DNA of 64,000 nucleotides from Oxyruncus cristatus (Eukaryota; Chordata; Aves; Passeriformes; Cotingidae): assembly GCA_013399855.1 (NCBI GenBank), contig VXAY01007483.1, positions 635,074 to 699,073 of the forward strand, in the 5' to 3' direction. The notes below the pieces were generated by a model. It did not search any database. It was not told where the DNA came from and saw only the letters and a list, made by a program, of their open reading frames with translations. Numbering within the stretch: position 1 is the stretch's first letter; each line of letters opens with the position of its first letter. The position numbers and the translations under genes are program-made. Shown here piece by piece: positions 13,501-27,116 of the stretch.

Positions 13501-16500
13501 GATGCAGGCCAACTTTCCCCTAACACAGCTCTCAAGACACATTAAGGCATGCAAGGCAATTTTTCTTTCTTTTCACCCATTATTTCCTTCACCTGTTGAT
13601 ACATCTCTTCTTCCTGTCACGGACTATCAGCATCCTAAACTTGTACAACCTTTGGGTACCTTAAGAATTAGATCTTTTTTTCCCCCCCTCCTCCTATTTC
13701 TTTCACCCTCACTGTGCACAGCTGGAATTCCAGCCTTCTAAAACTGAAGTAGAAACTGTATCTGGAACAGCACCTCTTTCCCCCCCACTGTCTCGGGAAG
13801 GGAACCAGCCTGTGCCTCTCTGTGCACCGCATAAGAACTGGGATCTGGGCCCACAGATTAATATTTTTCAAGAGAACTCAGGGCTGTGCAACTCGAAGTT
13901 CTTGTCTTTAGCACCTGCTTCCCTTTATGGCTCTTCCAACCAGCCAAAAAGAATCTGAATTCTGACCAAAAATTTACCCATCCTGGGACATTTTTTCCCC
14001 ACCAGCCCAGTGGTCTGCTTAGGATGCAGTCACTCGAACGTTCTTACGGAATGGAAAACTGAAGTGCACAAAGTATGAGCAGGATCACCCTTCCCTCAAA
14101 CACCGCCTCGGATTCCATTTCTTTCACTGTATTGGAAGAGCAAGTACTTAACCGGATTTTTCTGACTTACCAGCTCTTTTTTTTCAATCTGAATCACAGT
14201 GAATTTATGTGAATTCCTTCCACTGGCTGCCAGTAGCTAGAAGTTCATGTCCCCTCACTCTCCTCCCACGATATCTCCATTCACATGTAGATAGTTCTTT
14301 TTAATTCACTCCATTTATCTGGGCTTGGCTCTCTCACCTGACCAGCACCTCTCAACTCCATGTTCTCCTTCCCTTTCTTCCCCCACAAAATTCCATAAGC
14401 CCTACTCCATTGCAAATGAAGATGTGAGAAACACATATTTACAGACATTTTTCATCATGTAGGAATTCCTCATAATATCCATACAGGAAATCAAGTTTTT
14501 CTTTCCAGGTTACTGAGCAGAATATTTCTCCAAGCCTCAATTTGGAAAAACACAGGCTTCTGACTGAAGCAGTGCACTTTTTGGGGGGTTGTTTTGCTTT
14601 GTTTTTTAAATGAACTTTTCTACAAAATTCAACCTAAACCAAGAATTGATCTTTTTTTTCCTCAAGTAACATCACATTCTAAAGGCAAAACAGAACACAA
14701 AAGAAGTGCAAAAAGTTTGCTTCCCCAGAGACCAACGTTGGGGCAGTAGGTCCAAGCTGCTCCATACCAAGCCTCTTCTGACTGACCCTGATCCCCCAAA
14801 ATACACCAAGAGCTCAGGCAGCTTTCGGTGATGTTCTCTCTTGGGTCTGGCTGTACACACCCAGCAGAATTCTGTACCAAGGCCCATTTGAAAACAAAAA
14901 TTGTGGTTATTCATGGATTGTCTGCATCTCTCAGGTCGGAGAAGTTGCAGAACTCAGGTGACTTAACCTAACAACAAAGTTTCGACTTAACCATATGAAA
15001 CACTGGCTCAGAGTAACTGCAGTTTTCGATTTGTTTTTCCCTCCTCAGCTACAGAGATGGGCCTTGACAGATGTGCAGAATTTAATTGCCATTTAAGAGC
15101 CCCTTACTACACCACTCATTTATTTTTAAAACCAGGGCCGTACCTTATCGACAGCTTTCCCAGACAACTCTCCATCCAGGTTTTGACTACAGTACATTCC
15201 AGGATCAATATGCCTCTTGTATGGCAGGAGAATAAACATATTCAGAAGCAGAAAATCAGAATTCCAATGAGATGACTGACCTGCTCTCCTCTCGTGCTAC
15301 CAGAGGTTTGGCAGACCACACTTTAAGTACCAGGGGTTTGTTTTTTGCCATTAAAAGCGAAGCACAAAGCAGGCAATCTGTAAGTGAGGAGCAGTAGTGA
15401 GATCAGCTCAAGCACAAGTGGGATTACACCCAGATGGATTCCAGAGACATTCCACATCAGCGTGGCCACATCAGCATCCAGAACATCACTGGAGCAAGAA
15501 CAAGCAGGGCTGGGCAGGGGGCAGCTAATCCTGGGAGCTGGGCTCTCTACCACACCAATGACACCTACAACTGGTACCCATTTCTCTTCACTGCAGGAAT
15601 TGGGAAGCACAGGATACCTGAACCAGCACATTGCCTGTACAACTCTGTTCAGAGCTCAGGGAATGAACACCTGGGCCTCAGCAGAACAGAGAAGTCAAAC
15701 TTGACATGTGCACACACTTTAAGTGTAAATATGGTTTCAGATCTTTGAAGCATCTTCTAGTTTCCATTTGTGTATCAGGCTTCCCTTTGCTTAAGAGCCT
15801 TTCGGGGTATTTTGTTTTGTTTGGGGGTTTTTTTCAGGAATTATGAAGAACTTAATTTATATAACAACTTCAACAGAATTACATGCAGAACAAAAACACC
15901 AACCATGATATTCTGCAAACTCCTGGCCTCATTATTGCAGAGAAAGATAGAGAAAAACAAATCTATTGATTTGTCCGTACATTTTTAAACAGTCGAGCTG
16001 AAAGCTCAAGTTCTTCACACCTGGAAGAAAGATCTGCAAGTAAGCCTTGCTAAACTTTTTTTTCTAAAATCCTAGCATAGGTTTTACATTTGTTTCTGAT
16101 TAAAAAAGAACTAGTGCTATTTATCTCAACATCTAAAGGGCTTGGACATGGTGTGATTGGTCAAATTCACATCATTTACTGGATGTGCAGTTGTTGATAT
16201 TGCAGTTATTGATCCCAGTTATGTTCTCTGACAAGAATGAGCTGGTTTTCAGGCTGCAAAACCACTTCTCAGCCTCTCACCACTTTGCTTGCACAAACAC
16301 TGTCTTAGTTACAAAGAACAACAACCAAAAAAAGCACAACAATAAAACTCCATTTGTGTTACATCTTAATAAAGCTCATTATGAATCTTACAGATACGAG
16401 TTACTAAATTTTTGATTTTCCTCTGTTTGAGCAATACAACATTTGTTCAGAACATCATCATTTAAAACAGTGTTTTGCAATATCCTAAATCTTAATTAAA

Positions 16501-17323
16501 AGTGTCTTGTACTGAGGCAGGAATACAAGTAACAACCTGCTGACAATATTAAATCTTCATTTTAAAAAATAAGAAACACGTAATGGCAGCTGCTAGCCTT
16601 CTTGTTTATGTAATCTTCCCAACCTGCTGTAAGCTCACTATCTAATGAGTAACAATTTTCTAAGTTTACAATAACAAGTTACGGGTAAAATTGTTTCTTC
16701 TCTTCCTTCTCACTTTTCCCTATTTTACTTTCCAATGAGAATTCCGCTTCGTGCTGTAACTTGAGGAATCCTTTCTTATCCTTCCAGCATCAACATAAAC
16801 CTTGACTTGTGAAAACTACACTCGGGATTCCTTTGTTTTTACACTTTCATTGTGATCTTTTTTTTTTCCCCTGAAGAAAACCAGTAAGTGAAGCAAGTAT
16901 AAACCAGCACTGACTTCCCCGAATCTGTATCACCCTGACACAACATCTCAGATCAGCACGGAATTAATTGAAATCTGTTATTGAGTCTGAAATCTAAAGA
17001 TGGCAATTTAGATGTCACCATTAGCTAACTTCGTTTTCATGTTAACATACAACAACTCTGACAAATGAATTGATGACATGTACAAATTCCTGACATCTGT
17101 AACTTTGGACAGCAAATGGAGTTGACAAACGGATCTGACGGCAAATATTATGTGACTCCATAATTAAGGGTGTACTGAAGTTTGCACTGAAACTACGCTG
17201 CAACAGAGTGAATTTTCCACTGACTTGCATATTTAGGCAGCTATTTTCAGTTATGTGAGGTCCACACAAGTTCAATTATTAGAACACCCCCACAAGCTCA
17301 TTTAGTGCTGTTCTTCACCTATT
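4549..17323. other. AT-rich non-coding sequence
   Basis: No gene is recognised. The longest open frame (9,676-9,215 minus, 153 codons) contains homopolymer-derived phenylalanine runs and no domain, and fits chance for this length of DNA. Mildly GC-richer patches occur at about 10.15-10.45 and 15.4-15.7 kb without a recognisable repeat or exon. A possible conserved-element-like stretch at 10.69-10.81 kb and weak exon candidates at 8,052-7,996 and 15,215-15,144 (minus) are covered in the findings. Confidence 0.6.
8711..8948 (-). other. candidate last exon with a membrane segment (weak)
   Basis: On the minus strand a long T-rich tract ending in 'tttttcaag' makes a good acceptor at 8,949. One frame is then open for about 78 codons to a TAA at 8,711. 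The predicted peptide has a hydrophobic stretch of about 25 residues (starting SLWVFLSVEIIFIVF and ending at ICM) followed by lysine- and arginine-rich sequence, the pattern of a type I membrane anchor with a stop-transfer tail. An ATTAAA, a variant poly(A) signal, lies about 110 bases downstream. AT-rich DNA often yields hydrophobic peptides by chance, no homology is recognised, and the frame requires a preceding exon ending in phase 2, which has not been found. Confidence 0.15.
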
Positions 17324-17376
17324 TCACAGAATCAATTAGGTTTGAAAAGACCCCCGAGATCATTTCATACAGGCAC
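17324..17376 (-). mobile_element. short CR1 LINE 3'-end remnant
   Basis: The + strand reads 'cacagaatcaattaggtttg', then 'aaaagacccccgagatcat', matching the reverse complement of the last roughly 50 bases of avian CR1 (the stretch usually read as tcacagaatcattaaggttgg and onward). Only the 3' terminus remains, which is common for heavily truncated CR1 insertions. No body sequence follows. Confidence 0.75.
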
Positions 17377-20300
17377 AAAGTAGGGTAAGACACTGATTCT
17401 CCATCTTCGAGGAACAAAGAAAGGAGAGCTGAATATCTACTTCAATTATACTAAACACTGATCAAAATCAGTTTCATTAATATTATATAGAAATTAATGA
17501 TGAAAACTTCTAAAAGCCATTCACCAGTCTATGAATCAAATATAACCATTAATGATTCGAAAGAAATACAGGAGAACAAGTATTTAGGTAAATCAATTCC
17601 TCACTGACTAAGAACAAACACAAACAGAACTTGCTTTCTGCACCTGAGGAGATCCCCTTTCCTCGTCATTTCAGTAACTCATATTATCCCCGCACATAAA
17701 AATCCCCATCCCAGACAAGGGACTTGGTCCCACACTGTGCAAAAAACCCCACAGAGCGAAGGATAACAGGCTAAGAGCACAGTGAGAAATTAAACACAGG
17801 CCCTTTTTAAAGATGTAAATTAAATAACACTTAAGCACACACTTTGATTAAGCCCAGCCATTAAGCGAAGCTTTTCTGAACACGTTCAGGTTTGGCTGAT
17901 TTCCCCAGGACACAAAAATCACCAGGCACAGCCCCAGTGCAAGCCCAGCTTTGTACACACTGACCTTCAGCATAAAGCTCTGACTGGGGGGTGATCCACC
18001 TCCAGAGGCTCTTGTACAGCAGTTTTCCTTCCTCAGACAGGTAGGGCTGTGAAGTTGGAAAGCAGCCACGGTGCTACAGCAGGAGCGGTGCTGAAGGGCA
18101 AGGAAAAGGGAAGTAGGGACTAATTTGGAAGGTTTATGTGCCTTTAGCTCCTCTGTAATTCCAAAGCCGGTCTTAAGTACAAATTTAAATAATACCATGA
18201 ACTGGGCAATAGTCCTTCTGAGTCTGTAGAAACCCCAAACGTCCTATGAAGAGTCACTTTCCTGTCCCATTTTCGGATTTCACCATTCAATTTGCCATTC
18301 CTAAACTGTAATCACAGATTATCCAGCTAAAAAAGCATCTGCAGTGAGTACTATTTACATACAAAAGGAATGTTCAGCCCCACAGTTCTGATCCCTCTCT
18401 ATCTGTGCTACCTGCAATAATTCTGCTGCAGTGGGGCCAGAATTTAGCAAACCAAGGACACAACCAGGGAGCTGCCCTCCACTGAGCTTTCTGTAAACAT
18501 AATGGCCAAATCCTACAAGTCAAAATTCTATAATTAATACCCTAAATACTTTTTTTTAAAAAAAGCATTCCAGAACATGAATTTCTGATAGATGTTCTTA
18601 ATGTCTCCTGGGCATTTTGGGAGGGTGGAGGGGGAAAAACACTTTTCTTCCAGAGTCCAGCTGATAAGAGAGAATTAGGATTCCAAGCTATTAGTCAAAT
18701 TTCACATTTCTTGGACAATCCAACATCAAATTGTTGCAGATCTACAGCAACTATAGATCTAAGTTTTGAACCTTCTAAATTCTGTACTTTAAAAAATAAG
18801 ACCCCGGGGGAAAGAAATGGCTTGAGAATAAAAATAATCCATTTGCTTCCTGTTGAGGTCAAAAATCGCCACCACAAACTACACCCACCTTAAAAATATG
18901 TTTCAAACTACTCTGCTTTCTTGGGGCATATTCTTGTTTCACTTGAAGAAACGTAATCATATTTTTATGTATGACCTTTAGAGCCTCTTTGTTTCAAGCT
19001 CAGTAACAACTTCCTGGTAATTTCTTTCCGCACAACATTCAATCTTACTTGAGGAAAACCATAATAGGAAACTTCAACGATTCACATAAACAATGGCAAT
19101 TCTGCCAAATGTTAAAACTTGGGCTTTTCCACCTCTTAAATTAATGTTAGATTTGATTTTTAAGCACTTGACTGTACAGAAAGCACAGGCAGACTGAGGT
19201 ACTGAAAACACTCTAATTTAAAGGGCATTAACAATATAACCACTGGGTGATGTCAAACACTGCTCAGAAAAGTTAGAGATAACTGGTGTTACAATTATTA
19301 CCAAAGGTTTTGTACTTGTGTATATTAGCTTATCAGAGATTGATAGTTCCAAGGGCTTTCACAATGTTCCCATCATCTTTCTAAATGAAAAATAAATCTC
19401 TGAATCTCCATGAAAATCATGAGGCAAAACTAGCTTAAGCTTTCGTAAGTTTTTAATGACTGCCATAATCAAAAAGCAAAAAGATACTTCTTGTCTGATA
19501 AGTAGTGCCCTGCACTTTGGGTTTCCACATTTGACCAGAATGACAGTGTGAAAAAGCTGCATTTAGTCTTGTTCATTGATAATTCCTGTTTTGCCTGGTA
19601 CGTACTGAAAGCCTCGTGAACTGACTCACAGAACATGGAATTACTGAAAGATCCTGTGGTATCTAGAATAAGGGTAAGGTTCCACACACCTTTTTCTCAA
19701 CAACAGTGATGACTTCAGGGTTTTCCATTCCTCCTGCTCTAATTCCTCGTCCTTATCCCCCATTCTGCCCTTCACTTGTGCCCCACACAACTGTTTCCAG
19801 GGCTGCATTGTCAGTGTGACTGAGGAACTAATCCAGGTTGGGAAAGGGGAAAAGAAAAAAGTAGAAATGAGGGAATAATGAAATCAAATCAGCTTCCTGG
19901 TTTAGTTCAGAGTACTCCCTGAAACAGCTGTAGGAACACATCCACAGGGCCAAGGTGAGCACGGGGAGGATCTGAGTGGATGTGACACCATCAGCAAATG
20001 TTGCTGCTGAATCCATTTTGTGGTACAAATTACTAAATAAAAACCTGATAAACATGTCAGAAGCTCTTAATTTCAGGCTTCCAGTATTTCAATCAGATAC
20101 AATACTGTTTATTTGATTTGTATTTTTAATGAAAAACCTGGGAAAATACCTCAAACAGTATTTTTGCCATTCATTTTTTCTACTGAAAAAACACCTTGAC
20201 TCAAACTAAATGCCTGTAGGTGTGCATTATGTGAACAACAAAGGGGTCCTAGAAGGGGACATGTCTTAATATTCATCTCTTATTCTTTCTTCTGCAGCCA

Positions 20301-23300
20301 AACACAGCTGAAGACCACTTCCCACCCCTCCCAACTCATTAAAACCATATAGAATTGATTGAGATGTATGACAAGCTTCCACCAAGTTTCTGTCCTTGAA
20401 CAAAACCACTTATCACACCACTGTTTATCTACTTTACTTCCTAGAGTGGCTTGTCATTTTCAGCAAATGCCAATATTTAAGTAACAAAAGATAATTACAG
20501 AAAATGGTTAGAATTTGCTATGAAAGCAGGAACAGAAAACAGGTATTTTAATATCTACAAGGTCAAAACTGTGCCAAACTCCACATAGCTATCCACATCT
20601 TAGCATGGTTTTATGTTATGTTTCTTTCAAATTATTTCGTTCAAACATACTTCTATGTTTTAGTTATAAAAACCTCATGAGGCTCTAACTGTGGCTTCTG
20701 TAATTATTACATTTGAGGAATGCAAACACCACCCTTTAAAAATAAACATACTTAGTGGACAAACTCTAAACAAACGTTCAAAACAAAAGGCAAAGTTGTA
20801 ATAACACAAAACACCCTGTTCTTCACCCTTTGAGTTCTGAAAACATTCTGTTGCCAACACTGCAACAGAAGCATGTACCACACAAAAGTGTCAGATTATG
20901 GTTGATTAGTGCCATTAAAAATCAACACTAACACAAATGAGCTTCCCAGAAGAGTGATCCATCAGGGGTCACTGCAGAAATAGCAGATTCAAGCCATGAA
21001 ACCAGAAAATACCTGTTTCTTTCCCCAGACCCAACTTTAGTGTTCACACAGTATGTGCTTATTGATCTGTCAAGCACGAGGCTCAGCCTCTGCATTTCCA
21101 CAGAAATACTGGTTCATAGTTAATAAAATTATATTGCACTTCTAGGGAAGTTTTCCAATGATTCATAGTCATCTTTCACCTCCATTAACAATTTAAGATG
21201 TGCAGTGCAGGGGCCATTGGCTGTGGTTATTGGGCACAGCTGGCTCAGTTCAGCTGCACAGAGTCTTCCACACAGAAAGATGCAGGGACACACTGCACCA
21301 AATGCAGGCAATGATTTCAAAGGTTCCTAGAAATTCTGAACTTGCTCGGCATGTGGGACTCAAATACAAGCACGAGCCCATAAAAGAGGTTCCTAAAATA
21401 TTTGACTTCCTACAGAGCAGATACTGAAGTTGCACAAAGCATCCAATGAAGTTCACAAGCAAATTTGGCTTTTGCCACGAGCAAAGTTAACAGGTCTGGG
21501 ACTGTCTGGTGTGGAGCAGCCCAGACCTCATAGCCAAGGATTAGCTGTGTCCATAAATATGGGAAAATGCAGGAGTGAAGTACACATATAGACACACAAA
21601 CATATATAGACACATATTGAGAGAGCAAACAGATAAATATCCCTCCAGAAGAGAAAGTCCAGGAAGAGGAGGACAAGCTGAGGAATCCTGATCATGCACA
21701 GCGTTACACCGACACCAGCAAGACTTTTACCCTTCACAGTTAATACAGTAAATTCAATTTAGGCTTATCTGCCAGTTTGTTTTCCCAGTACCTGCTCAAG
21801 AGCTGGATTAAGTTCCTTCAAGGCCCGACAGCAGTCGGTGTGTCTAAACAAGGGTAAAGGAACCCAGAGAGAGTGTTCATCTAAATTTAATATCTCTATG
21901 AATATATAATTTAGTACATCATGCAGTAAAACTGAAGAACTAAATCTTGTAGTTAACGTTGTTTCCACAAAGAATTTAGGGGCTGCACACGTAATTATGT
22001 GAAGATGACATCTGGTTCCACAGCAGAAGTTACTAATTTGAAAGAAATCAATGAGTTCACACTGAAAGACTGGGAACAGGTATAAAACTAAACATGATTT
22101 TTGTGTTGCCCTTCCTATTAGTTCCTATTAAGTTTGCATTTATTCTTTTTTTTTTTTCCATTTATTTATGCATACAACAACTTCATAGCAAAATTTTGCC
22201 TTTGGGATCTATTACATAATGTAGCTCCATTTCCATATGAAATTTGCTATTGTACAAAGAGCATTATACAGGAGATGTAATGGGGGTCCCTGATGGAAGT
22301 GATGGGGGTTAGAAAGATCAACAAACACAAAGCTCAACCAGCCCCTGAAATGTGGCTTCAATGATGGAGACGGACCCACTCAATCACTTCATATTTCATA
22401 CATTTCTGTAAACAAGTGCTCTGCAATGTTAAAAATCACACTTTTAGAAAGCTAGTCTTAGATCACATTAAATTATGGTGTTCCTACTCCTTTTCATAAA
22501 TAATGGGGCCCAAAAAGGATTAGGAATAATTACAGAGGCAGATAAAGTATGACTGTGGAATCCCTCAGAACACTGTTAGCTTTAATCCAGCTAACAAAGG
22601 AAAACAACCTGTGGCAATGTCGTGGCACAGGATACTTGGATTCCATTAACTGGCTAGAAGACAATGAAAATACACAACTGCACAGATTTTTCTCTGGAAA
22701 ATTAAATGGCTTCCATGTTAAAGGAGTCTAGGAATAGGAAAGAAAAAGTTATATGCAAAAAAGAGTATGAAATCAATACACAGGAAATACAAGTGCAGAA
22801 GAGTTTTTGCTCAGGGTGACTGTCCTGTGACAGGAGTCAGGGACTGGCCACTGCCTGCTTCCTGCTCCAGGAATGGAGCACCAGGATCACTGCTCTGAAC
22901 AGAAACTAAAACCAGAACAGTAACTTCCAGCTCAGCTTCTTTGGTGAAGAACAGAAGCAACTATTTTAATGAAGAACCCCTTCTGTAGTAACTAATTCCA
23001 TGAAATAGTGGAGACAATGGAAATTTAAATCTAAATTGTTGGAAGAACTATAAAATTGAACTATTAGTTTATGCCATAAAAACAAGAGCTGACATGATCT
23101 CTGATGCAAATTTTGGAAAAACGCTTCAAAACACTGGCAAGATTTTTTCCAAGCATCACAAAAAGACTGGGATGTTTTCTGCAACCAAACTGGAACAAGG
23201 ATGGAAACACAGGAGAGCAGTCAAGAGCTCTGTCAAGAGCTGCACATGAAAGACAGTAAAATTCCCTGGCTAAAAAACTGCAGAGTAGATAAAGGTGTCA

Positions 23301-23857
23301 ATATTTGGTACTGAAACACCCAACACTTGGGGAAAGGTATTGCTGTCTGCCAGGAAGGGTTAAACAGAATAAAACCCAAGACCTAAACTTTCCAGAGCAC
23401 ACCCTGACACAAACAGACATCCATCCAAAACACAAGGAAATATTTATGTGATCTGAATTAACTGCTAACAGTGGAAAACTGACCATTTCACACACTCCAA
23501 GTCAGCCACATTATGTAAATATTTTCAAATAGCTGAGGGGCACCAGGAGGGCAGACACATCACCTCGGAGTTTAACTAGAAGCATCACATTACAAGCTCA
23601 AGAGATCTCTACAAGTGGTGGGTGGTTAGGGAGGTTTTTCTGTTCTGTTTTGGAGATGAGAAAGGCAAGATCTGATACCATAAAACTGGATAAAGTCCTA
23701 CAAGAAAAGAAACCAAATGAGATGTTCCCTTTGCATATTTAAAGTGCTACTTTTTCAAGACTCTCTACAAAACTGAAATCCACTGGGGAGAGAAAGAAGC
23801 ATTGCTTAGACCTCATTAGAAAAGTATTTCAAGAAAGAACACTGCCTTGGCTTCTGG

Positions 23858-23920
23858 GTTTTTTTTGTTTGTTTGGTTTGGGTTTTTTTTGTTGTTGTTG
23901 TTGTTGTTTGGTTTTTTTTA
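23858..23920. repeat. T/G-rich tract with (GTT)n
   Basis: The tract has runs of T separated by G and a (GTT)5-6 microsatellite. It has the same style and orientation as the tract at 1.2 kb and a shorter one at 39.25 kb. It is probably polymorphic in length; no function is indicated. Confidence 0.85.
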
Positions 23921-24787
23921 AATAACATAGCAAAAATTTAAATTATAGACTTTAGCAGCCTTTTTTTTTTCTTTAACCTTACAGGAATTAAAAAAAAAAA
24001 TTGGGACACTACTAAAATAATAAAAAATATTTAAGTGCTCCTATAACTGAAAGTGAATCATCAGCTATAAAGATATTTGCCTGAGAAAATAATGGGTCAA
24101 TGATTTGCTATGGCCATTCTAGTCTATGGAATATAAAAATAACACTTGTAGTAATTTTTATTATTAAAAGACTAAATTGCATTTTACAGTTTTCTATCAC
24201 TTTTTAGTGACAAAATACAATACAATTCATTTCCATACAGCTGTATGTGGAGCTTCAAGCCCCAAAATAAAACCAATAATACAGAAAGGTCAAAGACTGT
24301 CACCTTATATCTTGCTGGCTCTACACTTGATTTAAAGGTTAAGCCAAGACCAAACATGATTGGTATATTGGGCTCAGGGTTTTTTTTTTTCAAACTTAAA
24401 AATACATACTCCTTCCACATCTTTAAGTAATTAAAGTGAACCCTGCAATCTGATGTGCCTGTGAGGATCACAGTGCAAACTGATGGACTGGCTTCAAATC
24501 ACTTCACAATTAAGGAATTACCAACTTCTTTACCTTTGCTATATTTCAAATTGAACCCGGGAAATTTTCTTCCAGTAAACACCCTGTGAAATGCTTTGAT
24601 GAAAAGCAACATATTCTAAACCGGAGTTTATCCTGTGACCTTTTATAGGTTTCCTACATCTGCTCATTTCTTAATGCTCCGAAACAACCAGATCTGATCC
24701 TCACCATGTCTTCTGCCCCTGTCCACCTGAGAATGAAACGCAGATTCATTTGTTACTGACATCTCCAGGAACCGGATTTTCACTTAC

Positions 24788-24863
24788 CAGATGGAACACT
24801 TGCTAAGCAGCAGCAACTCTTTGCACATGAGTCAAAAATAATTTCAATCTTGGCTTCTTGAGA
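24788..24863 (-). other. candidate internal exon (weak)
   Basis: On the minus strand 'gaagctttttcag' (strong acceptor) precedes 76 bases, followed by 'CTG|GTAAGTG' (strong donor). Only one of the three frames is open. It reads 25 codons plus one base and includes a cysteine-rich stretch (CAKSCCC). A non-coding RNA exon is equally possible. The phases are 0 in and 1 out, so it cannot directly follow the signal-peptide exon at 57.5 kb, which ends in phase 1. Chance occurrence cannot be excluded. Confidence 0.2.
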
Positions 24864-26513
24864 CTGAAAAAGCTTCTTTAAAAATACGCAAAATATTTAT
24901 ACATAAAATATACAAATCACAGATTTCTTATTAAGTAGTACTGGAGACCTCTGCTGAAGATTGAGATGGCGTTTTGAGTGTCACCAAGACATAAGCAGCA
25001 ATAATCCAAATGTATGTTTAAAACGTATTTTTTCATCACATTACGATTGAGTCAGGACTACGAGTGAGGAAAAGTGAGTGCTAACTTCAGTAAAAATGCT
25101 CACTGTAGATTTCAAAGTACACTCATATCTTGGAAAAGTGATTTTTCCCTCCCAGCCCCCCACCCACTCTGGCCCCAAGATCCGTTTTTTCATCACATGT
25201 TGCCAACTAATGCTTCTGTAAACCTCAGAGGTCCTGGGTCGGTGCTATTGTAGCCTCTTCACTGTCCTTGCAGGAGCTGATGAAATTTATTCATTTACAT
25301 GTATTCATAAACGTAAAGAAGGCTAAGGCAGAAAGCCTGTTCCATTATTATCTTCCAGTACAGAGTACAATGCCAGCAGGCAGTAATCAGCCACTTCATA
25401 CTCCCATGAATCCTTAAATACCTCACTCTGAACAAACACTTTTAACAATTTGTTTACTGCAATTGTACTAAACTCAAACACTGGTCCCCCCTTCTTGCAT
25501 CCTCAAACAACTCAAAGACACTAATTAATTTACACCAACATAAAGCAAAATGACTTACTCAAATGTAGAAAAACATTTGTTATTTGTTCAGCACCACCTT
25601 CAAATAATCCCAGATTCAGACACTGTCAGACACTTCAGTCCCACATCACAGCCCCTGCCAGGCCCAGGACAACTTCAGAACACTTTCTTTTGCTCCAGAG
25701 TCATTCGACTTTATGATTATAGGCCAGCAGAACTCAGCCCCTAAATCAGGTGACTTTACAGAGGCAGGACATTCCATCACATCTGGAGTCCTGTGTTGAC
25801 TGATGGTGTTTTCCCCTGTTCTCACTGAGATTCTGAGTTTCTCCTCAGCACAAACAAGTTTAACAACCTTTACTGCACTAACAGAAGGGAATGAAAAGCG
25901 GCAGAAACGGGGAAAGAATTTTTCAGACAGCTTTCCTGTGTTTCTATTGATCAAAAAATATACTTCTTGGGCAATTCTGTCCCTGATTGTACACTCAACC
26001 ACTTCAGGAAGGAAAATGACTGTGCCTACTTGGAGAATTTCTCCTCTCCTCAGGATTGCTCTGATTGCACAAAGACCTGACTCAGGTGAACAGATTCACT
26101 GCCTGTAACTGAAGCATCTTCAGACCTCCCTTTTAAAAGACATTTTGCTGTCAGAGTCTCATGATTCCTTCCCAGGGATGAATTAATTTTCCTGTCAGAT
26201 TGCACTCTGCGGAGGAAATCTTTCTCCACAAATATATTTGTATCCTTTGCTAAGATTTAACAATTTCATCTAATGCTGTTACTTGACTAAAACATGTGCT
26301 TTAATTTTGAGCCCTGTGATATTTCAAATATTAACTAATAAAATCAACGTTTTGCCACAAACTGCTCACTCAAAAGTCACCTTTGAACTAGTGCACTCAA
26401 GTGAGCCAAAGGCTTTTCAAAGAAAGAGGGCAGAAGCTCCCTATAATTACACATTTTGAACCTTGCCTGGGCTTCTGATTTGCTTCAGCTTTTATTGTTT
26501 TTTTTTTCCCTAG

Positions 26514-26670
26514 ACTGTTTGCACACTTAATAACAGTATTTTTTTCAAGGCAGAAGTGAAACCTGATGAAACACCCAAAGAAGAGCAATAAGCAGTATTC
26601 AGGTTCATCAGGGACCAATCAGAGCCCTGCAGAGATGATTGAGGAATTTCTGTCCTCAGAGAGCACAACC
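26514..26670 (+). other. candidate + strand exon, probably non-coding (weak)
   Basis: A strong acceptor (about 12 T, then 'ccctag') is followed 157 bases later by 'gcacaacc|gtaagtga', a near-consensus donor. No frame is open across the whole interval: each of the three meets a stop. If it is spliced it would be a non-coding RNA exon or a terminal or untranslated exon. The orientation is opposite to the proposed minus-strand gene, so it would be antisense to it. Confidence 0.18.
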
Positions 26671-27074
26671 GTAAGTGATTTTTCCAAGGAACACCTTGGA
26701 GCATCATTCCCTTCCTTACCCAGACCCTCCAGCATTCAGCACAACACTTCAGAAGCAAATACATGCTCTGAGAACCAGTGAAACCCAAATGCTGCTAGAA
26801 CTGACATTTCCCCCCCACTCCAGTGCTAATTCCTGATGTCTCTCACTTCTCCACAAGATGTTTTCACTGGATTTTTTTTTTCCCCAAGCAATTGTATTTT
26901 TAAGAGGTCAAGTGTTGCTCAGAAACAGCCTTGCTTTCTACCATTAACATTTCAGAAGACAGGCTGAAGCAAGGTCATTTTCTCCCCAAAAATGTTTCTC
27001 TGTGCAATGTCAAAACCATAGAAATTTAGCACAGGATGACATTTGCACGCAACCAGAATTTTCACCTCACTTAC

Positions 27075-27116
27075 CGAACTCAAACCATGTGGATTTCCGT
27101 ACTTTCTTACCCCTCA
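27075..27116 (-). other. candidate 42-base internal exon (weak)
   Basis: This interval has one of the best pairs of splice sites that I noticed. On the minus strand a long T-rich tract followed by 'cctccttaactttcag' is the acceptor, and 'TTCG|GTAAGTGAG' is the donor. The 42 bases between them keep one frame open with phase 1 at both ends, giving a basic peptide (RGKKVRKSTWFEF). Phase 1 agrees with the end of the signal-peptide exon at 57,432, so a direct splice would keep the frame. I do not recognise the peptide. A 42-base interval is open by chance in some frame most of the time. Confidence 0.22.
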
